Below, piece after piece: positions 33,624 through 42,051 of a DNA stretch of 64,000 bases. The DNA is from Hydractinia symbiolongicarpus (Eukaryota; Cnidaria; Hydrozoa; Anthoathecata; Hydractiniidae). The position numbers were made by a program, and so were the translations under genes. How positions within the stretch are numbered: the stretch's first letter is position 1; each line of letters opens with the position of its first letter. The stretch covers positions 7,378,001 to 7,442,000 of the forward strand of contig NC_079887.1 in the NCBI RefSeq assembly GCF_029227915.1, read 5' to 3'. The notes beneath the pieces are model-generated. The model was not told the origin of the DNA, made no database searches, and worked only from the letters and a program-made list of their open reading frames with translations.

Positions 33624-34802
33624 TCAACCAACGGCTTCCTTTGCTCTATTTAGGATCCACGATACGATGGATCCAATTATACCCGGTAGTGATGCGGCTG
33701 CGGCACTGGCTAATCTACCCAGGAGAGATCCTAGCGCACTCAGCTTGTTCTTTATCCATTCCCTCGCACCACCTTCGGTTTTTTCACGATTTTTTGTATT
33801 ACCGGTGGATGACCCCCCACCCCCTGGTGTCAAAGCTTCTACTAGAAGGCCGATAACCATACCAAATGCCGTTAGTACACTGACGATGGTGATACCCTGC
33901 TCACGGAATAGAGTTCGTATCTTTTCACCCAATGTTGTATCTTTGCTAAGTACCTTGGCGATTGTCTCCTTGATGCTTTTTATTTGACTGTTAAGTTTAC
34001 CCTTGAGGATATTGATACCATCCTGGTTAGCCTCCAACATATCGTTTAGCTTTTCCAACTCCTTGGCCACCTTCTCCCTCTGTTCATCTGTGTACGACGG
34101 ATGTTCCAACTCCTTCAACTTCATTTCTTCCTTCTTGATGTTGTGTTCGATATCTACCTTTTTAGCGGTCGCGAGTTGGAGACTCCCCCGAATTTTTTGT
34201 ACGGAACTATCCAATCCACGAATATCACCCGCGGGATATTCACCTCTCAGTGTACCATCATCGACCAGCGATACCAGGTCCTCCACACTGTTCACCACAT
34301 CTCCAGATATTGTTTCTAATTCTATATCGGTCGCCGTTTCTATTTTATCAGGTGACGGTAATCTCTCTTCTATTTTGTTTAGCCTAGCGGCCTGTCGGGG
34401 GGTTATACTACCTTTCGGTATATCGAACCCCAAACTGCGCAGCCTTTTCTTGCCAAGTAAATCTGCAATGGTACCGGTGGACCTTAGAGATCCACCATGT
34501 GTCAGCGGTCTGTTATCACCCTTGTAGTATAGTTCACCACCACGAATCTCAAACAGATCGGTATGTATCACACTCGGGTCCTCGTTTGGATATTTAGTTA
34601 GTAGCACCTCATAGAGTGATTTAACCCGTTCACTAGTAACTCTAGCGCGTTGAGAGGAGCCTCCACCGAATGATGTCTCCTTTTCATCGGGTGTATGTAT
34701 CTGTACCCGTGTGCGTTCCTTCGGTACCAGGGGCGTGGTTTCATCGGCACCCTCGTCGGTTTGACCATGTTCACCAAACGGATCAATATCAATGTCCGCC
34801 AT
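33624..34802 (-). CDS. Polinton coiled-coil and membrane protein, 392 aa, possibly cut short by TGA
   Basis: From ATG 34802 (MADIDIDPFGEHGQTDEG) the chain has an acidic, Thr-rich start, a SLGFDIPKGSITPRQAARL box (about residue 115), a long coiled coil (about 205-275) and two hydrophobic segments (FGMVIGLLVEALTP; LPGIIGSIVSWIL). I prefer 34802 to an upstream in-frame ATG at 34892, because the latter would overlap the divergent neighbour. After TGA 33624-33626 the same frame continues to 33549 and encodes another hydrophobic stretch (QNLFALIVGIGGLIY), also present in the relic. The true product may therefore be ~25 residues longer. Function unknown. Confidence 0.66.
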   Translation of the reverse strand: MADIDIDPFGEHGQTDEGADETTPLVPKERTRVQIHTPDEKETSFGGGSSQRARVTSERVKSLYEVLLTKYPNEDPSVIHTDLFEIRGGELYYKGDNRPLTHGGSLRSTGTIADLLGKKRLRSLGFDIPKGSITPRQAARLNKIEERLPSPDKIETATDIELETISGDVVNSVEDLVSLVDDGTLRGEYPAGDIRGLDSSVQKIRGSLQLATAKKVDIEHNIKKEEMKLKELEHPSYTDEQREKVAKELEKLNDMLEANQDGINILKGKLNSQIKSIKETIAKVLSKDTTLGEKIRTLFREQGITIVSVLTAFGMVIGLLVEALTPGGGGSSTGNTKNREKTEGGAREWIKNKLSALGSLLGRLASAAAASLPGIIGSIVSWILNRAKEAVG

Positions 34803-34806
34803 TATT

Positions 34807-34818
34807 TTATTTAGAGGA
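34807..34818 (+). promoter_or_regulatory. Shared upstream motif TTATTTAGAGGA, copy 1
   Basis: TTATTTAGAGGA followed by (A/T)AGTTTTT lies 36 nt before ATG 34843. The same sequence lies 34 nt before ATG 35340. It sits in the 40-nt gap between two divergent genes. Possible promoter element or leader, retained from the gene duplication. Confidence 0.45.
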
Positions 34819-34842
34819 TAGTTTTTTCTTAAGATAATAGAA

Positions 34843-35304
34843 ATGGCAGAGCATTCTAGTCCTGTGGAAGCGTTTAAAACAGATATATCCAATTCCCAAC
34901 TTGAGGAGCTGCTGAAATTACGAGATAAGTTCTATGATAGGATAGACAAATACGGCGGATCTCTGACCATATTGGCGCTTATGGAGGGTATATCCGAAAC
35001 CGTGGCCGTTACCAGCTCGATAGCGACCGCAGCGACCATTATTAGAAAAGGCCGCGCAGTTTGGGGTTCGGGTATGTGTCTATTAAGCTCTGCTTCGTGT
35101 GCGGTTACCACCGAATATGTTAAGATATATCGGGAGAAACTTAACAAAGTCAGAGCCTCATATCGCGTTGTACAAAATGCCATCGATGTGTTCGATAAAA
35201 CGCTACCAAACTTTTCATCATACATCAGTAGAGCCGAATTTGAAAGTTTGTGTGATACATATCACAGAACTCTCGAGGATCTGGATAAACTAGATAAACC
35301 ATAG
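34843..35304 (+). CDS. Polinton membrane protein, 153 aa, tandem paralogue 1
   Basis: NSQLEELLKLRDKFYDRIDKY leads into two hydrophobic segments (residues ~40-60 and ~68-88) and a helical C-terminal part (EYVKIYREKLNKVRASYRVV, then FESLCDTYHRTLEDLDKL). It aligns over its length with the next gene, so the pair arose by tandem duplication. The two-helix hairpin with helical flanks suggests a membrane-active or capsid-membrane factor, but there is no family match I can name. Confidence 0.68.
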   Translation: MAEHSSPVEAFKTDISNSQLEELLKLRDKFYDRIDKYGGSLTILALMEGISETVAVTSSIATAATIIRKGRAVWGSGMCLLSSASCAVTTEYVKIYREKLNKVRASYRVVQNAIDVFDKTLPNFSSYISRAEFESLCDTYHRTLEDLDKLDKP

Positions 35305-35305
35305 G

Positions 35306-35317
35306 TTATTTAGAGGA
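35306..35317 (+). promoter_or_regulatory. Shared upstream motif TTATTTAGAGGA, copy 2
   Basis: Second copy of the motif, starting 2 nt after the stop of the upstream paralogue and 34 nt before ATG 35340, followed by AAGTTTTTCTTTG. Confidence 0.45.
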
Positions 35318-35339
35318 AAGTTTTTCTTTGTAATAACTA

Positions 35340-35933
35340 ATGGCAGAGATTTATCCAAAGCTACCCACCGCTCCTGAGTATTCGAGTGAGCGGTACAAGT
35401 TTAATACAAATACCGTGAACTCTCAACTTGAGGAGTTGATAAAATTAAAAAACAAATTCCAGTCAAAAGAGGACAAATACAACAAGAAATTACACAGACT
35501 TGTGATTCTAAATGCCGGCGCCACGGCCCTAACCATCACTTCCGGCATAGGTTCGGTGGTAACAGGTGCTACACTCATTGAAATACCCGTTTCTGTCGGA
35601 TTGGGTGCCGTAGCACTGTCGGGATCCATTTTCACAGGTTCTATCACAGCCTTGATTAAAAGATATCAGAGCAAACTTGACAAAGTCATGAAATTATATG
35701 ATGTTGCGACGTCTGCCATCGCCGTGTTTGAAAACTCCTTCTCGCGGGCGCTGAATAATGATGACATTAGTCACATTGAATTTCAAACCCTGTGTGGTAT
35801 ATACTACGAAGCTCTGGACAAGATGACGAAAACCGACACAAAGATGGAGAGCGAAACGCGCAACCAGTTTGAAAAAAGTCTAATGGCCGAGGTTCAAAGC
35901 CTCAGAAAGACAGTAAATCAGGAACAAAGTTAG
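35340..35933 (+). CDS. Polinton membrane protein, 197 aa, tandem paralogue 2
   Basis: Aligns with the 153-aa neighbour through NSQLEELIKLKNKFQSKEDKY, the two hydrophobic segments (ATALTITSGIGSVVTGATL; VGLGAVALSGSIFTGSI), RYQSKLDKVMKLYD and FQTLCGIYYEALDKM. It has an extra N-terminal 18 residues and an extra C-terminal ~25-residue charged helix. It ends facing the integrase gene. Function unknown. Confidence 0.68.
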   Translation: MAEIYPKLPTAPEYSSERYKFNTNTVNSQLEELIKLKNKFQSKEDKYNKKLHRLVILNAGATALTITSGIGSVVTGATLIEIPVSVGLGAVALSGSIFTGSITALIKRYQSKLDKVMKLYDVATSAIAVFENSFSRALNNDDISHIEFQTLCGIYYEALDKMTKTDTKMESETRNQFEKSLMAEVQSLRKTVNQEQS

Positions 35934-36020
35934 TGATGTGTGCATGTACGCCGCTCGCATATTTCGTGTGCTATTTGAAAAATTAATATTTGAAAGTAAG
36001 GCGGTTTGTGACATTATGTG

Positions 36021-36064
36021 GGGCGGTCGTCCCGAGCCATAGCGGCCCTATCTGCCGACCGCCC
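36021..36064. terminator. GC-rich hairpin at the second convergent gene junction
   Basis: GGGCGGTCG (36021-36029) pairs perfectly with CGACCGCCC (36056-36064). An inner ATAG/CTAT pair may extend the structure. It lies between the ends of the 197-aa gene (35933, +) and the integrase (36133, -), and stands out in an AT-rich setting. Probable transcript-end structure, by position. Confidence 0.5.
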
Positions 36065-36132
36065 TGTGCGATCCCCGGCATCATCTTTACCAGATACAGG
36101 TAAAGATACTTTTTATGTATCGTCCCCCTTTT

Positions 36133-37116
36133 TCACCAACCTTGCACATAATCAGGAGGTAATTCTGTATCTTCAGGTATTAAAATCAATTCCTCTTTTA
36201 CAAAAGCCCGTCTGGGTCCGTCTTGAACATAGTACATTACACGGTTACCAGGTTGCGCTATTACCTCACGCAATCTATATGTGTTTTTCGACCATATTCT
36301 ATCGGTTGCCCGTCTCCGCCCATCATCATGCTCTTCACCAGGTTGTAGTAGATATCTATACAGGCCATCTTTAGGTAATTCTACTTCAGGTGGATAATTC
36401 TCTCGTTTAGCAAGAGGCACCTCTTTCATTATAATAGCATCTTTTGGTTTCATACCAATCATCTGCGTCTTTGTATCGTTTAGCCTATCAATCAGTTTAT
36501 ACAGATGCTTAACCCATGTAGATGATACCTTTTCCGAATCATTCAGTTCTTGAGCATCTTGTATTTTGAATAAATTTTCCGCAAGTATCTTGTTCAACGC
36601 CTCAACAAAAGCTGTGTGCGTATGCTTATATTTTGTAGTCGCCCTTTTAATTTCAGCCTTATGCTTCTCCAACAATTTTGATACATCTGCCTTGAATTCT
36701 GAACCGTTATCACATTGGAAAGTTTTCGGATAAGTTAATGGTCCTGCCTTGTAGATGTCTTCAATCATAGCGGCAACCTCTTTGGCTTTCTTAGTCCTCA
36801 AAGGTCGGGCTACTTTGTATCTGGAAGCAGCATCGATTCCCGACAAAATGTACTTATATTTATTACCATACAGTATATCACCAGGCATGTACAATAAATC
36901 GAATTGATGTAAATCATTAGGGGTGGTAACTTCATAATGTGGTCTTTCAACATGTTTTGGAGCGGGTAAATGTACTTACCAAAATGCTTGTTTTGATAGC
37001 CACTTCTTAATCTCCTTTGGCTTGAAACCGAATCCTCTTAAATTCTGAACAGCCTTTTGTCCTTTCCATAAATTTTGAGGTTGATAGTAAGTCTCTTGAA
37101 GTTTAGAGTTTGACAT
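36133..37116 (-). pseudogene. Polinton integrase (RVE, DD35E), interrupted by one TAA
   Basis: From ATG 37116 the frame runs 46 codons (with QNLWKGQKAVQNLRGFGFKP) to TAA 36976-36978. It resumes in the same frame with HLPAPKHVERPHYEV and the catalytic core. D1 is in SGIDAASRY, D2 in QCDNGSEFK, and E lies exactly 35 residues after D2 in FVEALNK. The C-terminal end (YYVQDGPRRAFVKEELILIP) is chromodomain-like. The enzyme inserts the element's ends into DNA. Without the N-terminal 46 residues a product could start at ATG 36894, only a few residues before the core. A GTAAGT overlaps the stop, but splicing there would remove conserved residues. Confidence 0.78.
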
Positions 37117-37205
37117 GTTTTATTTATGCACACCTTTATTTATCTCCTTTTTGTTATGATGTGGTACGATAAAAGTGCTTAAAGTTTTTTATATATTATA
37201 TTAAT

Positions 37206-37490
37206 ATGTCAGACATGACTAGTACTACCGATTCCACCGTACCCGAATACAAATTGATGAAACTTAGAAAGTTGCGAGAGGTTGCTAAATCCCGTGGAAT
37301 TAAGTATATCGTGGGTATGAGAAAGTCTAAACTGGTTGAGGTGATTGAGAAGAATGATCTCGACCCATCCTACACCATCGATCTGGATACCAAGAAGGAA
37401 CGGTACGGATACTATTCAAGGTTGAGGTCGAAAAACAGGGAGGCATATCTAAAAGCTCAAAAACGTTATAACGACAAGAGATCCAAGTGA
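37206..37490 (+). CDS. Polinton small SAP-like DNA-binding protein, 94 aa
   Basis: YKLMKLRKLREVAKSRGIKY followed by GMRKSKLVEVIE (residues ~17-50) has the two-helix pattern of SAP/HeH motifs, also found at the start of the polymerase just downstream. The C-terminus is very basic (RLRSKNREAYLKAQKRYNDK). Probably a DNA-binding accessory protein. A 90-nt divergent gap separates it from the integrase. Confidence 0.62.
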   Translation: MSDMTSTTDSTVPEYKLMKLRKLREVAKSRGIKYIVGMRKSKLVEVIEKNDLDPSYTIDLDTKKERYGYYSRLRSKNREAYLKAQKRYNDKRSK

Positions 37491-37722
37491 TTGGGTATTT
37501 TTTTGTTGCTCGAGCGGGTAACAAATGTGATTCACGACCCTCGAGGTGCTGGTGGGTGGGTACCCATGGTCTATCGATGCTCTGTGTGTTTTAGCGTGTT
37601 TTACTACAATTTTAGCACGGTGTGGCAACCACAAACTAGGACACTCATGACCCTCCAACACGGTTTACGATTTTTTTTAAAAAAAGGGTTAAAGATTTTG
37701 TATTCGTATATCATACACAAGC

Positions 37723-40700
37723 ATGACTTCGAGAAATACAGTTGTTGAATTAAGGGCTCTCGCTAGAGAACGCGGCCTACGTGGCTACTCAAGGCTCGGA
37801 AAGGCCGATCTGATCGAATTATTGACACCCACTACCGTGTCAGCACCGGTTAGACCGTTACCCGTGCCGAGACCCACCAGACCAGTACCAGCGCCAAGAC
37901 CAATACCGATCCCTAGACCTGTACCTGCACCAAGACCAGCACCCTCGAGATCCGATACTAGCCAACAAGACATGGATTTGTTTGAGCGGGAAGAAATGGC
38001 TAAAACTAGACCCCGGATAAAAAGTAAATTGAATGAATGGAGAGACTGGTTAATAAATCATGTACCTAGGGTTATCAAGGAGAAAGCAAGTAAAGCTTTC
38101 AAAACCATGAGGGATAAGATCATGGGTTTGTATAAAAAGGGCAGTAGAGAGGAAGAGGTGAAAGAAGTGGAGGAGGAGGAGGAGGAGGAGGAGGAGGAAG
38201 AAAACCCCTATAACCCCATTGAGGAGGCGTTTGACCGTTCATACAAACGTTTCAAAATAAACTCGTATGGTGGGAAGAATGTCAGGGTCTTTCTCGAAAA
38301 GGTCGAGCACGTTGTCAAGAGGTTGATGAGTGGCGTGCTCGGGCAGAAGAGGTCGCTGAAGACTCAGTCGACCCTGTGGGTGAAATGGGTAAAGGAGGAC
38401 ACCAGCTCGACCGATGCACCGTGTGTACATGTCGATAAAGCTTTCAATAGCTATATGGAGATACTGCACGCCCACGATGACATTTCTGATGTTTTCAATC
38501 GGATGCGTAATAAGATAATCGAGCAGATTGAGAACCCTGCTCTACCCGCCAGTGGGTTCACAATTGATAAAATACTACATATACATGTGGACTTCCACGA
38601 ACTAAAATTAACTAGAGGTAGTTCTTACTTGCCGCTACCTAAGAATTTCAGTGGAAAGCGATCTGTGATTAACCCCCATAACGAGGACGAAGAATGCTTC
38701 AAATGGGCTATTATCGCCGCGCTTAACCACAATCTGATCAAAAGTAATCCTGAGCGTATCTCAATTCTTAAGAAGCATGATAAGTATAACTGGGATGGTC
38801 TAACTTTCCCAATGGCGCTAAATAAAATAGATTTGTTTGAGAGAAGGAACCCCGATGTCGCTGTGCATGTTTTAACAAAGGATGACATAGAGGGTGTCTA
38901 TATGTGTCGCAAGTCGAAGCATCTGGATCGTAAGAAGACGGTTGTTTTGTTTTTACTATGTGAAGGGGATAAGAGGCATTATATCGCTGTTAAGAACCTG
39001 AGTGGTGTCCTGAGCAAGGTCAACTCAAAGCATGAACATAAAGAGCATTATTGCTTGAATTGTCTCTCTGGTTTTCCAAGCGAACAGAAAAGGGATGAGC
39101 ACTTTGAGTATTGCAAGGATAATGATGCTGCTAAGGTTCAACTCCCTAAGGAGGGTAGCACCTTAACCTTCACTGATGGTAAGTTTCAGCTCAAGGTTCC
39201 ATTCATCATTTATGCCGATTTCGAAGCTTTTACACAAGAATTGCCCGAGGATGAGAGAAAAGGCGGATCATCAACCGAGAAAGTTGGTAAACATGTCCCA
39301 ACCGGATTCTGTTGTTATAGTAAATATGCTTATGGTGAAGTGCCGGACCCTCTGAAGCTTTACCGCGGTGAGGACTGTGTTCCGCGCTTTGTAGATCATG
39401 TGGTTTCTGAGGCTGAAAGGTTATATAACATGTTTCCTCAGAAAGAAATGGATCCACTGACGGATGAGGAGCGTGACGGTTTCAATAGATCCGAGGTTTG
39501 CCACATTTGTATGAAGGAATTTGATGGTGATGATGACATCAAGGTTAGGGATCACTGTCATTTCACTGGTAAGTTTCGCGGAGCCGCCCATCAGGGATGT
39601 AATCTGCGATATAAGGTACCTAATTATATTCCGGTTGTATTCCACAATCTGAGCGGATATGATGCGCATTTATTCATTAAGGAGCTTGCAAGGAAGTACG
39701 GAGAGGATGGTATGGGTGTAATCGCAGAGAATAAGGAGAAATATATCTCTTTCTCGACCGATGTTAAGGTTGGTGAATACACCGACAAAAATGGTGAGAC
39801 CAAGGACAAAAAGATAAAGCTAAGATTCATAGATTCGTTTAGATTTATGTCTAGCGGCTTAGGTTCCTTGGCTGACAATCTATCCGATGATCAGTGTAAA
39901 AACCTTAGAAAATTCTTCAATGATGAGCAATTCAACATAATGAGAAGGAAGGGTGTATACCCATATGAGTATGTTGATTCATTCGATAGGTTTAATGAAA
40001 CCAAGCTTCCTTTGAAAGATGACTTTTATAGCAAGTTGAACATGGATGGTATCAGCGATGCCGATTATGCGCATGCTCAGAAGGTGTGGAAGGACATGAA
40101 AGTTGAAAATATGGGCGTTTATCATGATATCTATCTCAAGACGGATGTTCTACTTCTGAGTGATGTGTTTGAGACATTCAGAGAGACGTGTTTGAGATAC
40201 TACAAACTAGATCCAGCGCATTTTTACACAACTCCCGGATTAACTTGGCAAGCATGTCTGAAAAAGACCGGGGTTAGTCTAGATTTATTGTTTGATATTG
40301 AGATGGTCACGTTCATTGAAAGCGGTATTAGGGGTGGATTGTGTCAGGCTGTCCACCGCTACGCCAAGGCCAACAATCCATATATGGGCGATATGTATAA
40401 TACTTCGGAAGATACAACCTATCTGCAGTATCTTGATGCTAACAATCTGTATGGATGGGCCATGATACAGAAGATGCCCACCGGAGGGTTTGAGTGGGTT
40501 GATGACGTTAGTAAATTGTCCGAACCCATACCGGCACCCTCGAGATCCGGTACTAGCCAACAAGACATGGATTTGTTTGAGCGGGAAGAAATGGCTAAAA
40601 CTAGACCCCGGATAAAAAGTAAATTGAATGAATGGAGAGACTGGTTAATAAATCATGTACCTAGGGTTATCAAGGAGAAAGCGAGTAAAGCTTTCAAAAC

Positions 40701-42051
40701 CATGAGGGATAAGATCATGGGTTTGTATAAAAAGGGCAGTAGAGAGGAAGAGGTGAAAGAGGAAAATCCATATACACCAACTCTTAGAAACGCACTTCTC
40801 CAAGGTCTTATTAATAGTGGAAAAGTTGTTCACGATCCTGTAACCAACACTTTCAATCGTGTGGTAAACTCTCCTAGGACGGGAAAGATAATGGTTTCTG
40901 ATTTTACACCCGAACTGATTTCACGATTAGCTGTGGAAAACGGTGATAGGGGGTACATCCTTGAGGTTGATGTTAGTTACCCACGGGAACTTCATGATTC
41001 TCATAACGATCTCCCGTTCATACCCGAGAGGAAAAAGATTAATGGTGTTGAGAAGCTGACACCATGTCTTTCGGACAAGACAAACTACATCATCCATATC
41101 CGTGCGCTTGATCAGGCGTTGAAGCATGGTCTTGTTCTTGATAAGGTTCATAGAGTCTTGAGATTTAATCAGAGTGCGTGGTTGAAGTCGTACATAGATT
41201 TTAACACTGATTTGCGTACTAAATCAACTAATGACTTTGAGAAGGACTTTTTCAAGCTTATGAACAATTCGTTCTTTGGTAAGACAATGGAGAATCAGCG
41301 TAAACACAAGGATATACGCTTGGCTACGAAGAAGGATCAGTATGAGAAGCTGGTGATGAAGCCAAACTTCAAGGGTAGCACATGGTTCTCGGAAACACTG
41401 ATGGGTATAGAGATGTCCAAGATCAAGATCAAAATGAATAAGCCGATATACCTGGGACTGGCAATTCTCGACATGTCCAAGATGATTATGTACGAGTTTC
41501 ACTATGATTACATGAAACCGAAATATGGTGATGACGTGAAACTGTGTTACATGGATACTGATTCATTCGTATACCACATCAAAACCAACGACTTTTACAG
41601 AGATATCGCCGATGATGTGTCTGCGAGATTTGACACATCAGGGTATGATAAGGAAGATGGTAGACCTCTACCATTAGGTTTGAATAAAAAGATCATTGGG
41701 CTGATGAAGGACGAGTTAGGTGGTAAGGTGATGACTGAGTTTGTAGCCCTAAGAGCTAAGACCTATGCATACAAACAACTATGTGGTAAGGAGGATAAGA
41801 GGTGTAAGGGGGTGAAGAAATGCGTGGTGAGGGAGACCATAGGTTTCAATGATTATAAGAGATGCTTGTTTGAGGGTGAGAACATTTACAGAACCCAAAT
41901 GACCTTTCGATCGATTAAGCATGATGTTCACACAATAAAAACAAATAAACTGGCGCTCAATGCCGATGATGATAAACGCATAATTTTGGAAGATGGTATT
42001 ACCACACTGGCAAGAGGACATTATAGACACACATATCACTATAATTTATAG
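37723..42051 (+). CDS. Polinton protein-primed family B DNA polymerase, 1442 aa
   Basis: Replicates the element from protein-primed ends. In order: SAP-like motif (residues 4-35); Pro/Arg repeat tract (~37-75); acidic run (~150-162); Cys/His cluster (HYCLNCLSGF); exonuclease motif I YADFEAF (497-503); an endonuclease VII-like C..C..DHCH..C insertion (593-627); Exo II FHNLSGYD (640-647); Exo III YHDIYLKTD (800-808); motif A LDANNLYG (904-911); motif B KLMNNSFFG (1178-1186); motif C YMDTDSF (catalytic D1278 and D1280). Between motif A and GYILEVDVSYP lies an in-frame duplicate of residues ~73-148 plus ~45 further residues, unusual for the family. The last 20 codons lie inside the right terminal repeat. 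No stop interrupts the frame. Confidence 0.9.
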   Translation: MTSRNTVVELRALARERGLRGYSRLGKADLIELLTPTTVSAPVRPLPVPRPTRPVPAPRPIPIPRPVPAPRPAPSRSDTSQQDMDLFEREEMAKTRPRIKSKLNEWRDWLINHVPRVIKEKASKAFKTMRDKIMGLYKKGSREEEVKEVEEEEEEEEEEENPYNPIEEAFDRSYKRFKINSYGGKNVRVFLEKVEHVVKRLMSGVLGQKRSLKTQSTLWVKWVKEDTSSTDAPCVHVDKAFNSYMEILHAHDDISDVFNRMRNKIIEQIENPALPASGFTIDKILHIHVDFHELKLTRGSSYLPLPKNFSGKRSVINPHNEDEECFKWAIIAALNHNLIKSNPERISILKKHDKYNWDGLTFPMALNKIDLFERRNPDVAVHVLTKDDIEGVYMCRKSKHLDRKKTVVLFLLCEGDKRHYIAVKNLSGVLSKVNSKHEHKEHYCLNCLSGFPSEQKRDEHFEYCKDNDAAKVQLPKEGSTLTFTDGKFQLKVPFIIYADFEAFTQELPEDERKGGSSTEKVGKHVPTGFCCYSKYAYGEVPDPLKLYRGEDCVPRFVDHVVSEAERLYNMFPQKEMDPLTDEERDGFNRSEVCHICMKEFDGDDDIKVRDHCHFTGKFRGAAHQGCNLRYKVPNYIPVVFHNLSGYDAHLFIKELARKYGEDGMGVIAENKEKYISFSTDVKVGEYTDKNGETKDKKIKLRFIDSFRFMSSGLGSLADNLSDDQCKNLRKFFNDEQFNIMRRKGVYPYEYVDSFDRFNETKLPLKDDFYSKLNMDGISDADYAHAQKVWKDMKVENMGVYHDIYLKTDVLLLSDVFETFRETCLRYYKLDPAHFYTTPGLTWQACLKKTGVSLDLLFDIEMVTFIESGIRGGLCQAVHRYAKANNPYMGDMYNTSEDTTYLQYLDANNLYGWAMIQKMPTGGFEWVDDVSKLSEPIPAPSRSGTSQQDMDLFEREEMAKTRPRIKSKLNEWRDWLINHVPRVIKEKASKAFKTMRDKIMGLYKKGSREEEVKEENPYTPTLRNALLQGLINSGKVVHDPVTNTFNRVVNSPRTGKIMVSDFTPELISRLAVENGDRGYILEVDVSYPRELHDSHNDLPFIPERKKINGVEKLTPCLSDKTNYIIHIRALDQALKHGLVLDKVHRVLRFNQSAWLKSYIDFNTDLRTKSTNDFEKDFFKLMNNSFFGKTMENQRKHKDIRLATKKDQYEKLVMKPNFKGSTWFSETLMGIEMSKIKIKMNKPIYLGLAILDMSKMIMYEFHYDYMKPKYGDDVKLCYMDTDSFVYHIKTNDFYRDIADDVSARFDTSGYDKEDGRPLPLGLNKKIIGLMKDELGGKVMTEFVALRAKTYAYKQLCGKEDKRCKGVKKCVVRETIGFNDYKRCLFEGENIYRTQMTFRSIKHDVHTIKTNKLALNADDDKRIILEDGITTLARGHYRHTYHYNL
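37939..38165 (+). repeat. Internal duplication in polB, source copy
   Basis: 227 bp nearly identical (I count two differences) to 40534-40760, offset 2595 bases, a multiple of three. It encodes APSRS through EEVKE in the N-terminal linker region. Confidence 0.9.
40534..40760 (+). repeat. Internal duplication in polB, inserted copy within the palm domain
   Basis: Copy of 37939-38165 placed between motif A and the GYILEVDV strand. The frame is kept on both sides. The region just after it also begins EENPY like the sequence after the source copy, so the exchange may extend beyond the near-identical part. Confidence 0.9.

Noticed and set aside
34803-34892. N-terminal extension of the coiled-coil membrane protein from an upstream ATG
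   Set aside because: It would overlap the start of the divergent 153-aa gene and shows no conserved character. ATG 34802 is more plausible.
36961-37000. An intron beginning at GTAAGT in the integrase that would remove the in-frame TAA
   Set aside because: Any such intron would also delete the conserved HLPAPKHV stretch or break the frame. A single nonsense codon is the simpler explanation.
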